A program made the translations under genes and the position numbers. From Archangiaceae bacterium (GTDB lineage Bacteria; Myxococcota; Myxococcia; Myxococcales; Myxococcaceae), in assembly GCA_016879935.1 (NCBI GenBank), contig JAACJQ010000061.1:1-47144 (forward strand): 47,144 nt of DNA, in the 5' to 3' direction. Below, piece after piece: positions 1 through 11,730 of this stretch. The first letter of the stretch is position 1, and each line of letters opens with the position of its first letter. The notes under the pieces were generated by a model. It was not told the origin of the DNA. It did no database searches and saw only the letters and a program-made list of their open reading frames with translations.

Positions 1-1
1 C

Positions 2-742
<741 letters not shown>

Positions 743-765
743 GCCGACCCCTCGGTGCTGTACCG

Positions 766-802
766 TCCGGCCTGCCAATCGCTCTGCGATCGGCGGGCCG
801 GA
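766..802 (+). terminator. Candidate terminator hairpin after rpoD
   Basis: An inverted repeat TCCGGCC (766-772) / GGCCGGA (796-802), with a weaker inner ATCG/CGAT stem, lies 24 bp after the rpoD stop. No run of T follows, so intrinsic termination is uncertain. A second hairpin, AGCCGCG/CGCGGCT (856-874), lies closer to the surE end. The two convergent genes may share them. Confidence 0.45.
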
Positions 803-936
803 GCCGTTTCAGGGGCACCGCATCGAGAGCAGCGGGCGTGGGCTGGTTGTCCGAAAGCCGCGAGGTCCGCGGCTGGTGTGGAGGCTGCGGGAATACGCAG
901 GCAGCGCCCGGAGCCGCCGCCCTTCTCTGCCCGCGC

Positions 937-3645
<2,709 letters not shown>

Positions 3646-5183
3646 CCGAAGCTGCAGCGTCGAGCAACTCAGCACCGTGGAGCGACTCAGCAGGTTGGCG
3701 CGAGCGACTCAGCGGCGGTCGAGCGACTCCGCAGCGTCGAGCGACTCAACAGCATCGAGCGACTCAACAGCATCGAGCGACTCAACAGCATCGAGCGACT
3801 CAACAGCATCGAGCGACTCAGCAGCCTCGAGCGACTCAACAGCATCGAGCAACTCAGCAGCCTCGAGCAACTCAGCAGCCTCGAGCAACTCAGCAGCCTC
3901 GAGCGACTCAGCGGCGTCGAGAGCCCTCAGCGGCGTCGTGTGACTCAGTGGCGTCGTGTGACTCAGTGGCGTCGAGCGACCTCAGCGGCGTCGAGCGACT
4001 CGACAGCATCGAACGACTCGACAGCATCGAGCGACTCAACAGCGTCGGGCGACTCAACAGCATCGAGCGATTCAGCGACGTGCAGCCACTCCAGCGACGT
4101 GGAGCGAGTCAGCACCGTCGAGCGACTCAAGCACCGTCGAGCGACTCAGCAGGTTGGAGCGAGCGACCCAGCGGCGTCGAGAGCCCTCAGCGCCGTCGAG
4201 CGATTCAGCGGCGTCGAGCGATTCAGCGGCGTCGAGCGATTCAGCGGCGTCGAGCGACTCAGGCGCCGTCGAGCGACTCAGGCGCCGTCGAGCGATTCAG
4301 CGGCGTCGAGCGATTCAGCGGCGTCGAGCGACTCAGGCGTCGTCGAGCGACTCAAGCACCGTCGAGCGACTCAGCAGGTTGGAGCGAGCGACTCAGCGGC
4401 GTCGAGAGCCCTCAGCACCGTCGAGCGATTCAGCGGCGTCGAGCGATTCAGCGGCGTCGAGCGATTCACCGGCGTCGAGCGATTCACCGGCGTCGAGCGA
4501 TTCACCGGCGTCGAGCGATTCACCGGCGTCGAGCGATTCAGCGGCGTCGAGCGACTCAGGCGTCGTCGAGCGACTCAGCGGAGTGGAGCGACTCAGCAAC
4601 GTGGTGCGGCTCAGCAACGTGGTGCGGCTCAGCGGCATGGAGCGACTCAGCGTGGAGCGACTCAGCAGCGTGGAGCGACTCAGCACCGTCGAGCGACTCA
4701 GCACCCTCGCGCGACTCAGCACCGTCGAGCGACCTCGCCGGCGTCGAGCGGCTGGGAGGACTAAGACTCCAGCGACTGGGAAGACTCGAGCGACTGGGAT
4801 GACTCGAGCAACCGCGAGGACAGACTGGGAGCACTCGAGCGACTCGCGGCGTCGAGCACATCGCAGCGTCGAGCGACTAAGCGTGGAGCGACTCAGCACC
4901 ATCGAGCGACTCAGCACCATCGAGCGACTCAGCACCATCGAGCGACTCAGCACCATCGAGCGACTCAGCACCGTCGTGCGACCTCGCCGCCGTCGAGCGG
5001 CTGGGAGGACTCGAGCGGCTGGGAGGACTCGAGCGGCTGGGAAGACTCCAGCGACTGGGAAGACTCGAGCGACTGGGATGACTCGAGCAACCGCGAGGAC
5101 CGACTGGGAGCACTCGAGCGACTCGCGGCGTCGAGCACATCGCGGCGTCGAGCACATCGCGGCGTCGAGCGACTCGGCCACGC
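3646..5183. repeat. 18-bp tandem repeat array with higher-order duplications
   Basis: About 1.54 kb is made almost wholly of degenerate 18-bp units, of order 80 copies. The main family is GCGTCGAGCGACTCAGCG-like, with variants ATCGAGCGACTCAACAGC (left), GCGTCGAGCGATTCAGCG (middle) and ACCATCGAGCGACTCAGC (4890-4975). A second family is GACTGGGAAGACTCGAGC-like (4741-4830 and 4990-5120). Longer blocks are themselves duplicated: 4764-4874 recurs at 5043-5153 with two mismatches, and about 4117-4243 recurs at 4342-4468 with two mismatches. Because 18 is a multiple of 3 and the unit has no stop in five frames, long open frames appear on both strands. The repeat register changes frame several times, so I treat it as non-coding. 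It lies between eno and the PHP gene and ends 8 bp before the PHP stop codon. Confidence 0.92.
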
Positions 5184-5191
5184 AAGCGGCC

Positions 5192-5908
5192 TCAGCGCGG
5201 CCAGCGACGCTTCTTCTTCTTCCGCTGCTGCTCCTCCTGCTTCGCTTCGCCGGGTCGACGCAGGTGCGGCAGCGCGCCCATCTGCACGGGCATGTAGTCG
5301 GAGCCCAGCAGCGCCTTCACCAGGTCGGCCTGCGTAGCGATGGGCTTCTTGAAGAGCGTGGCCGCGTAGCCGATCTCGTCGAGCGAGGTACGCGCGTCAC
5401 TGCCGGCGACACCCGGCAGCTTCATCGACTCCGAGGCCTCGAGCGCCAGCTCGTTGGCGCCCATGCGCACCTTCGGGTTGTAGACCTCGATGGCCGAGAG
5501 CAGTTTGAGCGTCTTGACGTAGTCGTTCGCCGGGTGGCTGAAGTCCTTGTCGAAGGGCCGAGCCGCGACGATGGCGGCTCCCAACGCCTTGAGCCTCGGC
5601 AGGCACTCGTCGGCGCTCCAGGCCTTCTCGCGGTTGCTTCCCCACAGCTGCACGGGCTCGGGCGCTCGCTCGGGCTTCTCGAAGAAGCACAGGTACTGGC
5701 CTTTGTCGGTCGCCAGCTCGAGGCCCACGAACACCTTCAGCTTCGTCGTCCGCTGCAGATCGAAGAGTTCGTCGCAGCCGTCCTGGGTGTTCGTCTCGGT
5801 GAAGGCGACGCCATCGAGGCCAAAGGACTCCGCACGCGAGAGCACGGCCTTGGGGTCGAGCGGGCAGTCACGAGACAGATAGGAGTGAACGTGGAGGTCG
5901 ATCAGCAT
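5192..5908 (-). CDS. PHP-domain metal-dependent phosphoesterase
   Basis: 238 aa. The start, MLIDLHVHSYLSRDC, carries the first PHP metal motif (HVH), followed by AFTETNTQDGCDELFD and VFVGLELATD. Near residue 190 GVAGSDARTSLDEIG supplies the late D-containing metal motif, where many PHP proteins have GSDAH. It is the size of stand-alone PHP proteins (polymerase and histidinol phosphatase superfamily), which are metal-dependent phosphoesterases; the substrate cannot be read from sequence. The last 20 residues are a very basic KKKKRR-type tail that is not part of the PHP fold and may bind nucleic acid. It is divergent from the small gene at 5959 and its 3' end abuts the repeat array. Confidence 0.85.
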   Translation of the reverse strand: MLIDLHVHSYLSRDCPLDPKAVLSRAESFGLDGVAFTETNTQDGCDELFDLQRTTKLKVFVGLELATDKGQYLCFFEKPERAPEPVQLWGSNREKAWSADECLPRLKALGAAIVAARPFDKDFSHPANDYVKTLKLLSAIEVYNPKVRMGANELALEASESMKLPGVAGSDARTSLDEIGYAATLFKKPIATQADLVKALLGSDYMPVQMGALPHLRRPGEAKQEEQQRKKKKRRWPR

Positions 5909-5922
5909 GTCGGGGTGGGCCC

Positions 5923-5952
5923 TTGTCTGGCTCGCGAGCCGCGTGGGATAAG
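5923..5952 (+). promoter_or_regulatory. Candidate promoter with 12-bp palindrome in spacer
   Basis: Between the divergent PHP and Cse60-like genes, TTGTCT (5923-5928), an 18-bp spacer and GATAAG (5947-5952) form a weak sigma-70-like promoter on the plus strand. The spacer contains the perfect palindrome GGCTCGCGAGCC (5929-5940), a possible operator. The -10-like box ends 6 nt before the ATG at 5959. Confidence 0.35.
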
Positions 5953-5958
5953 CAGCGC

Positions 5959-6144
5959 ATGTTCACTGGCGTCAAGGTGTTTTCGGCGACGAAGGCCAAA
6001 GAGCGCGAAGAGCTCAGTGAAAACATCAACCGGTGGATCAAGAGCAACGCCGATCTCGAGATCGTCGATCGAGTCGTCTGCCAGTCGAGCGACAACGAGT
6101 TTCACTGTTACTCGATGCTGCTCTTCTACAAGCCCAAGAGCTGA
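5959..6144 (+). CDS. Small Cse60-like protein
   Basis: 61 aa: an N-terminal VKVFSATKAKEREELSENIN segment, then RWIKSNADLEIVDRVV and a C-terminal FHCYSMLLFYK strand. The overall pattern (short beta-strand, helix ending in N-x-W, IVD strand, then an aromatic strand) recalls the Bacillus sporulation protein Cse60 family. That match is from memory and moderate. The ATG at 5959 is preferred over an upstream ATG (5923) because conserved-looking sequence starts there; it has no clear ribosome-binding site. No signal peptide or membrane segment. Function unknown; it could be a small cytoplasmic accessory protein. Confidence 0.7.
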   Translation: MFTGVKVFSATKAKEREELSENINRWIKSNADLEIVDRVVCQSSDNEFHCYSMLLFYKPKS

Positions 6145-6248
6145 GCCCCCGCTCGGTCCCGCGCGCTCCGTTTCGGTCTCGTCGGTGCCGGTCTGCCGGG
6201 CAATGCGGTCGTGCACCCGGAAGATCCGAGTTTTTCCCGCACCACAGT

Positions 6249-7367
6249 TCAAAGCTCCGACGAGCCCACCGACTTTCGGCGCTTCGGCACCACCAGCCCG
6301 CGAGAGAGTCGCTTGAGCACCACGTCACGCTGCCGCTGCTTGTAGCGCTCGTGTGAGTTCTCTCCCTTTTCGTTCTCGAACGCCTGCCGCTCGTCGGCGA
6401 TCTGAAACTCACAGGTCGCGAGGGTGATGCGACCACGGCGACTGCGATCGTCGTACTCGGGCGGAGGCAGGTATGCATCGAGCCGAATCGGAACGTCGGC
6501 CACGAAGTTCAAGATGCGGTACGTCGACCCCGAGAAGGCGTTGCCGCGCTTGGCCTCTTCACGCTCCTCGTAGTCGACGTCGAGGTGCAGCTGCTTGGCG
6601 TACTTCCGAAAGTTCGGGTACTGGCTCAGCAGCTCCTTGAAGCGCAGCAGCGTGTTCTCGGTTTGCGCCGGCACCATGAAGTTGAACGGAATGAGGCGCT
6701 GCGTGAGGAAGTAGAGCGTCGGGAGCACGTCGTCGCGCTCCTTCACGATGATGCGAAAGCGGGTGCGATCGTAAACGGCTGCTGCCGTCGACTCCTTCTT
6801 CGCGATGAGCTTGGTGATCACCGACTCTCGCGTCTTGATGGAGTCCGAGAACTCGACGATCGGCAGGCCTTTCAGCTTGGCCTCGTCGATCACCGCGACG
6901 ACCCGCTCCGTCACCATCTGCGCGAGGCCGGCCTCCGACACGGCCGTCTTGAACAGCAGGTCGCGGGCTTCGATGTGCTGAATGACGTGCATCACCTTCA
7001 GCACGATGCAGGCGATCTTCCGGTACTTCTTGTCGATCTGTCCCGAGGCCAGCAGGAACAGGTCGTGAATCATGTTGGGGTTGGCGACCGCGTCGGCCAC
7101 CTTGTAGTCGAACGTCTTGCGCAGGTACTCGACCGCGTCGGCCAGCACCTGACGAACCCAGGCTTCGTCGTGCTTCTGGGTGGGGTCGATCTGGGCGAGA
7201 CGAAGAAACCGATCGACCTCGTCCCAGGTGGTGAAGTGGAGGCGACGCCACTCGATGACGGAACCACCTCGCAGCACGAGACGAATGCGCTCGAGCTCCT
7301 TCAGGCCCATCTCTTCGACACGCCGAACCGGAAGGTCGGGGAGCGTCGGCTGGTGTTTCAGCGCCAC
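6249..7367 (-). CDS. RelA/SpoT-like nucleotidyltransferase-fold protein (TIGR04552-type)
   Basis: 372 aa. The N-terminal half is helical (residues 1-150). The middle segment KLIAKKESTAAAVYDRTRFR, followed by IIVKERDDVLPTLYFLTQRL, resembles the core of RelA/SpoT synthetase domains (K-rich loop, D-x-x-x-x-RIIV strand, then a helix). The gene matches what I remember of TIGR04552, an uncharacterised family found in myxobacteria. Whether it makes (p)ppGpp or another modified nucleotide is unknown; the hydrolase, TGS and ACT domains of full RelA are absent. The start is GTG (7365-7367) with a purine-rich GAGGG immediately upstream; an internal ATG at residue 20 is an alternative. The C-terminal tail (last 25 residues) is basic. 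It follows the exported Cys-rich gene by 53 bp on the same strand. Confidence 0.75.
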   Translation of the reverse strand: MALKHQPTLPDLPVRRVEEMGLKELERIRLVLRGGSVIEWRRLHFTTWDEVDRFLRLAQIDPTQKHDEAWVRQVLADAVEYLRKTFDYKVADAVANPNMIHDLFLLASGQIDKKYRKIACIVLKVMHVIQHIEARDLLFKTAVSEAGLAQMVTERVVAVIDEAKLKGLPIVEFSDSIKTRESVITKLIAKKESTAAAVYDRTRFRIIVKERDDVLPTLYFLTQRLIPFNFMVPAQTENTLLRFKELLSQYPNFRKYAKQLHLDVDYEEREEAKRGNAFSGSTYRILNFVADVPIRLDAYLPPPEYDDRSRRGRITLATCEFQIADERQAFENEKGENSHERYKQRQRDVVLKRLSRGLVVPKRRKSVGSSEL

Positions 7368-7420
7368 CCCTCGCAGTTAGCGGAAGGCACTGGGCCGCGA
7401 AAGTTCATTCGGCGTCGCCG

Positions 7421-8239
7421 TCATGGGAAGCGCACGCATGCACCGTTGCCGCCCTCGAAGGCGAAGCCCTGCGTGAGCATGGTCACCGAGTCGGGAGCGC
7501 AGAGGGCAATCTGAATCACCGCGTTCGCCCCGTCATTCGTCGCGCTGACCGACACGATCTGCTCGGGCAGCACCGCGGTGAGGGTCGTGTTCTCCCGATA
7601 GATGAAGAGCCGGGGTACGCCGCCGTCGTCGAAGCGCCGACGAAAGTCGTAGGCCTGGAGCTCAGCGACCCCTCGCCGCTGGGCCCCGAGGGGACAGCCG
7701 GCGTCGACGAGCTCGAACGATCGTGACTGAGCCGCAACGATGGCCGGGCCGAACGAGACCGCCGGGTTCCATCGCAGCGGTGCCGACTGCGACGAGAAGT
7801 TCGAGCAGCTCGGCCTCGGAATGTCGGCGCAGGTGCCAGTGAGCCCACAGAGGTGGCCCGCGCCGCACCCAGCCGGCTGCGGCTGGCCAGGGTTGCAGGC
7901 ACCAGGTGCCTCGCACTCGCCCGAAGCCGAGTTGCAGAAGAGCGTGGAGCCACAGAGCCCTGGCAGGCAGCCCCCGTCGATCGCCGCGACGATGCCCGCG
8001 TCGTCGTCGGGGCCTGCGTCACGCGCGACGCAAAGCTGCTTGAGGCATTGCCCCGCGCCACAGGCCTCGCACACGCCTCCACGTTTGCCGCAGGCAGCAA
8101 CCTCGGTGCCTGCCTGGCAGTCGTTGTTCTTGTCGCAGCAGCCGGCGCAGGTGTCGACCGAGCAGGGCTCGCGACACGAGACGTTGGCGACCGACAACCC
8201 GACCACGACCCCCACCACCAGCGCGACGCGCATCGACAT
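7421..8239 (-). CDS. Exported Cys-rich protein, probable lipoprotein
   Basis: About 272 aa. The N-terminus MSMRVALVVGVVVGLSVANV followed by SC is a signal peptide with a weak lipobox. Next comes a Cys-rich module (residues 22-75) with pattern C-x4-C-x2-CCD-x4-C-x7-ACG-x4-C-x2-CG, then Asp/Gly-rich linker and a second Cys cluster (GLCGSTLFC to GLTGTC). The last 120 residues are a beta-rich domain without recognised motif. The first Cys module is also found in the lipoprotein at 39092-40366, so the two are relatives at the N-terminus. Start sites at 8257 and 8233 are possible; none has a clear Shine-Dalgarno. Function unknown; the cell envelope is the likely location. Confidence 0.75.
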   Translation of the reverse strand: MSMRVALVVGVVVGLSVANVSCREPCSVDTCAGCCDKNNDCQAGTEVAACGKRGGVCEACGAGQCLKQLCVARDAGPDDDAGIVAAIDGGCLPGLCGSTLFCNSASGECEAPGACNPGQPQPAGCGAGHLCGLTGTCADIPRPSCSNFSSQSAPLRWNPAVSFGPAIVAAQSRSFELVDAGCPLGAQRRGVAELQAYDFRRRFDDGGVPRLFIYRENTTLTAVLPEQIVSVSATNDGANAVIQIALCAPDSVTMLTQGFAFEGGNGACVRFP

Positions 8240-8258
8240 GGGCAGGCACCAAAGCACA

Positions 8259-8290
8259 CGCCCCGCCGGTCTGGGTGACCGAACGGGGCG
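8259..8290 (-). terminator. Candidate terminator of the ribosomal protein cluster
   Basis: Downstream of rplQ, CGCCCCG (8259-8265) pairs with CGGGGCG (8284-8290). A second hairpin, CCCTTC/GAAGGG (8298-8318), lies between it and the rplQ stop. No strong T-run follows on the minus strand, so the mode of termination is uncertain. Confidence 0.5.
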
Positions 8291-8320
8291 CAGGCTTCCC
8301 TTCAGCTGGGGAGAAGGGTC

Positions 8321-8731
8321 TTAGTCCTTCTTCTCTTCACCTTCAGGGGCGGGAGCCGCCTCAGAGGCCTTCGCGGGCCGGTCGACGAGCTCGAGGATCG
8401 CCACGTCGGCGGCGTCGCCCTTGCGGAAGTGACCCTTGAGCAGACGCGTGTAACCGCCGTTGCGCTTGGCGTAGCGATCTTTGAGCTCGCTGAAGACCTT
8501 CTGGAGCACCGCACGGCTCTTCACGTGGCGCTGCGCGAGGCGAGCGTTGTGAACGCCACCCTTCTTGCCCAGCGTGATGATGCGCTCGGCGAGGCGGCGG
8601 GCCTCCTTCGCCTTCGGCAGGGTCGTCTCGATGCGCTCGTGCTCGAGGAGCGAGGTGACCATGTTGCGCAGCATCGCGATGCGGTGCGAGGTGGTGCGCT
8701 GCAGCTTTCGGTATCCGACTCGGTGTTCCAT
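8321..8731 (-). CDS. rplQ: 50S ribosomal protein L17
   Basis: 136 aa component of the large subunit near the exit tunnel. The signature [20 protein letters not shown] and the [20 protein letters not shown] segment fit L17 end to end. The last 20 residues are an acidic/Ala-rich tail ([15 protein letters not shown]) beyond the conserved core. It is the final gene of the giant ribosomal cluster, as usual downstream of rpoA. It is separated from rpoA by 190 bp holding three hairpins, so its level may be set partly by read-through or RNA processing. Confidence 0.97.
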   Translation of the reverse strand: MEHRVGYRKLQRTTSHRIAMLRNMVTSLLEHERIETTLPKAKEARRLAERIITLGKKGGVHNARLAQRHVKSRAVLQKVFSELKDRYAKRNGGYTRLLKGHFRKGDAADVAILELVDRPAKASEAAPAPEGEEKKD

Positions 8732-8810
8732 GACGTCCTTCGATTGCCTGGCTCAACCGGCGCCGGGCGGTGAACCTCTTCGGCCGTGTGAGGTACCGGG
8801 AGGAGATAAT

Positions 8811-8912
8811 CGCGAGTGGTGATCTCGCGGTTTTGAGGAGCCACTTTCGCGGCTCCGTGAATACCAGCTGGCGACGACCGCGAGCTGGGGTGCGCTCCGG
8901 TTTCCCGGAGCG
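8811..8912 (-). promoter_or_regulatory. Three consecutive hairpins between rpoA and rplQ
   Basis: In the 190-bp gap: CGCTCCGG/CCGGAGCG (8893-8912, 8-bp stem, 4-nt loop), GGAGCC/GGCTCC (8837-8856) and CGCGAG/CTCGCG (8811-8829). The first lies 9 bp after the rpoA stop. They could be attenuating, processing or binding sites; no T-tract follows the strongest stem. Confidence 0.45.
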
Positions 8913-8921
8913 GCGAACGAC

Positions 8922-9962
8922 TTACATGCGCGGGCCGGTCGAGGGCGCCGGCATCGTCTTCGGAGGCCAGTTCTCGAGCTTCATGCCGAGCGAGAGGCCC
9001 ATCTCGGCGAGAATCTCTTTGATCTCCTTCAGCGACTTGCGGCCGAAGTTCTTCGTCTTGAGCATCTCGGCCTCGGTCTTCTGCACGAGGTCGCCGATGG
9101 TGCGAATGTTGGCCTGCTGCAGGCAGTTGGCCGAACGCACCGACAGCTCGAGCTCGTCGACGGAGCGGAAGAGGTTCTCGTTCAGCTTCGCCTCTTCACG
9201 CGGCGTCTCGACCGCCACGGGCTCTTCGGTCTCTTCGAAGTTGATGAAGACCGACAGCTGCTCCTTGAGGATCTTCGAGGCGTACGCCACCGCGTCCTGC
9301 GGGGTGACCGAGCCGTCAGTCCACACTTCGAGGGCAAGCTTGTCGTAGTCGGTCTGCTGCCCGACGCGCGCGTTGGTGACCTGGTAGTTCACCTTCACGA
9401 TCGGCGAGAAGAGCGAGTCGATCGCGATGCTGCCGATCGGCGAGCCGGCGACCTTGTTGTTCTGCGCCGAGACGTAGCCACGGCCGCGACGGGTGGTCAT
9501 CTCGATGCGAATCTTGCCGCCCTCGGCGAGGGTGCAGACGTGGTGACCGGGGTTGAGGATCTCGACCTGGTCGTCCGCGATGATGTCACCGGCCTTCACT
9601 TCCTTCGGGCCCTCCGCCTCGATGCGGATCGTCTTGGGCTCGTTGGTGTGCATGCGCAGACGCACTTCCTTGAGGTTCAGGACGATGTCCGTCACGTCCT
9701 CGCTCACCTCAGGAACCGCGGCGAACTCGTGCTCGACCATGCCGCCGTTGCCCTCGATCTTCACGGTGGTGATGGCGGCGCCCTGGAGCGACGACAGCAG
9801 CACGCGGCGAATCGAGTTGCCCAGCGTCGTGCCGAAGCCGCGCTCGAGGGGCTCGGCGACGAACTTGCCGTACGTGCCAGTGAGGGTCTCCGCGTCGACA
9901 TCGAGGCGACGGGGCTTGATGAGGTCACGCCAGTTCTTCGCGATCAGGGCCGGCTCTGCCAT
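8922..9962 (-). CDS. rpoA: RNA polymerase alpha subunit
   Basis: 346 aa, standard length. The N-terminal assembly domain (about residues 1-235) shows [20 protein letters not shown] and the dimerisation region. The C-terminal DNA-binding domain (about 255-330) shows [20 protein letters not shown] and [11 protein letters not shown], including the Arg of VRSANCL that contacts UP elements. The ATG at 9960-9962 is preceded by AAGGAG at a good distance, which rules out the 29-residue longer open frame. It sits between rpsD and rplQ, the normal alpha-operon position. A terminator-like hairpin with a T-run occupies the gap upstream of it. Confidence 0.98.
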   Translation of the reverse strand: MAEPALIAKNWRDLIKPRRLDVDAETLTGTYGKFVAEPLERGFGTTLGNSIRRVLLSSLQGAAITTVKIEGNGGMVEHEFAAVPEVSEDVTDIVLNLKEVRLRMHTNEPKTIRIEAEGPKEVKAGDIIADDQVEILNPGHHVCTLAEGGKIRIEMTTRRGRGYVSAQNNKVAGSPIGSIAIDSLFSPIVKVNYQVTNARVGQQTDYDKLALEVWTDGSVTPQDAVAYASKILKEQLSVFINFEETEEPVAVETPREEAKLNENLFRSVDELELSVRSANCLQQANIRTIGDLVQKTEAEMLKTKNFGRKSLKEIKEILAEMGLSLGMKLENWPPKTMPAPSTGPRM

Positions 9963-10062
9963 GGGACTGCTCCTTGTGAACGAAGAAGGCCACCCACGTA
10001 CCCGCGATGGCGGGAGGACCTCTTCGGTGAAGCCCGCGCGATGAAGCACGGGGTGAAAGCTG

Positions 10063-10110
10063 AAAAAAGCGAAACGGCTGGGCGGTACCCGAAGGCAGCC
10101 GCACCAGCCG
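10063..10110 (-). terminator. Terminator/attenuator-like hairpin between rpsD and rpoA
   Basis: On the minus strand CGGCTGG (10104-10110) pairs with CCAGCCG (10075-10081) across a 22-nt loop. It is followed by TTTCGC and then six T (10063-10068). This is the shape of an intrinsic terminator placed inside the alpha operon, about 100 bp before the rpoA ATG. It may be a partial terminator that sets the ratio of rpsD to rpoA transcript. Confidence 0.55.
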
Positions 10111-10122
10111 AAGAACGCCGAA

Positions 10123-10749
10123 TTACTTCGAGTACAATTCGACGATCAGCTGCTCCTGGATCGGCATGGTGAGATCCTCGCGGTTCGGCGGGGTCTTCAC
10201 GGTGCCCTTGAGCGCCTTCTTGTCGACGTCGAGCCACTGGGGAATGCCGCGGCGGTCGACGGTCTCGATGGCCTCCTGAATGCGGAGGATCTTCTTCGAC
10301 TTCTCGTGAACCTCGACGACCGAGCCCGGCTTCGCGTTGAAGGCCGGCATGTTCACGCGCTTGCCATTCACGGTGAAGTGACCGTGGCGAACGAGCTGGC
10401 GAGCCTCGGCGCGGGTGTCAGCGAAGCCCATGCGGAAGACGACGTTGTCGAGGCGCAGCTCGAGCAGCTGAAGGAGCATTTCGCCCGTCTTGCCCTTCGA
10501 CGAGGCAGCGCGCGCGAAGTAGCCGCGGAACTGGCTCTCGAGCAGGCCGTACATGCGCTTGACCTTCTGCTTCTCGCGCAGCTGCACGCCGTAGTTCGAG
10601 AACTTCACGCGACCCTGGCCGTGCTGGCCAGGCGGGTACGGGCGGCGCTCGATGGCGCACTTGTCCGTGTAGCAACGGTCGCCCTTGAGGTACATCTTGA
10701 GGTTTTCGCGTCGGCAGATGCGGCAGACGCTGGCGGTATAACGAGCCAT
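10123..10749 (-). CDS. rpsD: 30S ribosomal protein S4
   Basis: 208 aa, primary 16S rRNA binder of the small subunit body. Cys9, Cys12, Cys26 and Cys31 form an intact zinc site, so this is the C+ form of S4. The S4 RNA-binding domain (about 97-160) contains [20 protein letters not shown] and [15 protein letters not shown]. In many bacteria S4 represses the alpha operon by binding its mRNA; whether the hairpin downstream of this gene plays that part is inference. It is followed by rpoA after 160 bp. Confidence 0.98.
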   Translation of the reverse strand: MARYTASVCRICRRENLKMYLKGDRCYTDKCAIERRPYPPGQHGQGRVKFSNYGVQLREKQKVKRMYGLLESQFRGYFARAASSKGKTGEMLLQLLELRLDNVVFRMGFADTRAEARQLVRHGHFTVNGKRVNMPAFNAKPGSVVEVHEKSKKILRIQEAIETVDRRGIPQWLDVDKKALKGTVKTPPNREDLTMPIQEQLIVELYSK

Positions 10750-10785
10750 GGAAGTGGGTGTCCTTGAGGAGAAGAGAGTGAAGGG

Positions 10786-11235
10786 TCAGACGCGGCGGCG
10801 CTTGGCCTGACGGCAACCGTTGTGCGGAATCGGCGTCACGTCGCGGATGAGGGAGATCTTGAGGCCGGCGGCAGCAATCGCGCGCAGCGCCGACTCACGG
10901 CCCGCTCCGGGGCCCTTCACGAGCACCTGAACGTTCTTGAGGCCGTGCTCCATCGCCTTCGCGGCGGCGTCGCCGGCAGCGACCTGTGCGGCAAACGGGG
11001 TCGACTTGCGCGAGCCCTTGAAGCCACGAGCGCCTGCGGTCGACCACGAGATCACGTTCCCCGAGACGTCGGTGATGGTGATCATGGTGTTGTTGAAGGT
11101 CGACTGAATGTGAACGATCCCGTTGAGGATGTTCTTCTTGCCCTTCTTCGCCTTCGCCGACTTCTTGGCGTCGCCTTCTGCTGCGGGCGCAGCAGGAGCA
11201 GCGGCCGCCGGTGCTACTGGAGTCTCTTCAGCCAT
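10786..11235 (-). CDS. rpsK: 30S ribosomal protein S11
   Basis: 149 aa. The conserved core begins near residue 33 ([20 protein letters not shown]) and ends with [18 protein letters not shown]. The first 30 residues are an added Ala/Pro then Lys-rich extension ([20 protein letters not shown]) absent from the E. coli protein (129 aa). The extension is probably disordered. It is placed between rpsM (63 bp) and rpsD (36 bp) as in the standard alpha operon. Confidence 0.97.
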   Translation of the reverse strand: MAEETPVAPAAAAPAAPAAEGDAKKSAKAKKGKKNILNGIVHIQSTFNNTMITITDVSGNVISWSTAGARGFKGSRKSTPFAAQVAAGDAAAKAMEHGLKNVQVLVKGPGAGRESALRAIAAAGLKISLIRDVTPIPHNGCRQAKRRRV

Positions 11236-11298
11236 GGTGGTTCTTGCCTTGAGGTGATCAGCCGCGCGTCGAATCGAGCCCGCGCAGCCAGGGGTGAA

Positions 11299-11688
11299 TT
11301 ACTTCGCCGGAGCCGGAGCCGCGGGCTTGACGCGCTGAACGCCACGCTTCGGGCCCTTGCGGGTGCGCGCGTTGGTGTGGGTGCGCTGGCCGCGAACGGG
11401 CAGGCCCTTGCGGTGACGGAGGCCGCGGTAGCAGCCGAGGTCCATCAGGCGCTTGATGTTCATCGTGATCTCGCGACGCAGGTCGCCTTCGACCTTGTAG
11501 TCAGCCTCGATCACTTCACGAATCTTGCGGGCCTGATCATCGGTCAGGTCCTTCGTGCGGGTGGCCATGTCGATGCCAGCCTTCGTCACGATGTCGGCCG
11601 CCGACTTCTTGCCGATGCCGTAGATGTACTGAAGCGAGATGACGACGCGCTTCGCCACTGGGAGGTCAACGCCTGCGATACGAGCCAT
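11299..11688 (-). CDS. rpsM: 30S ribosomal protein S13
   Basis: 129 aa head protein of the small subunit that contacts the P-site tRNA and L5. It starts [20 protein letters not shown] and has the signature [12 protein letters not shown], then [20 protein letters not shown]. The tail is Pro/Ala/Lys-rich ([12 protein letters not shown]). It lies between rpmJ (42 bp upstream) and rpsK. Confidence 0.98.
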   Translation of the reverse strand: MARIAGVDLPVAKRVVISLQYIYGIGKKSAADIVTKAGIDMATRTKDLTDDQARKIREVIEADYKVEGDLRREITMNIKRLMDLGCYRGLRHRKGLPVRGQRTHTNARTRKGPKRGVQRVKPAAPAPAK

Positions 11689-11730
11689 GGTGGTTCTTGT
11701 TCCTTCGGGAGGTGATCAGCTGAAAACGAC

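Noticed and set aside
3646-5183. CRISPR array
   Set aside because: Units are contiguous 18-bp repeats with no unique spacers of constant length, no 24-40 bp repeat and no cas genes nearby.
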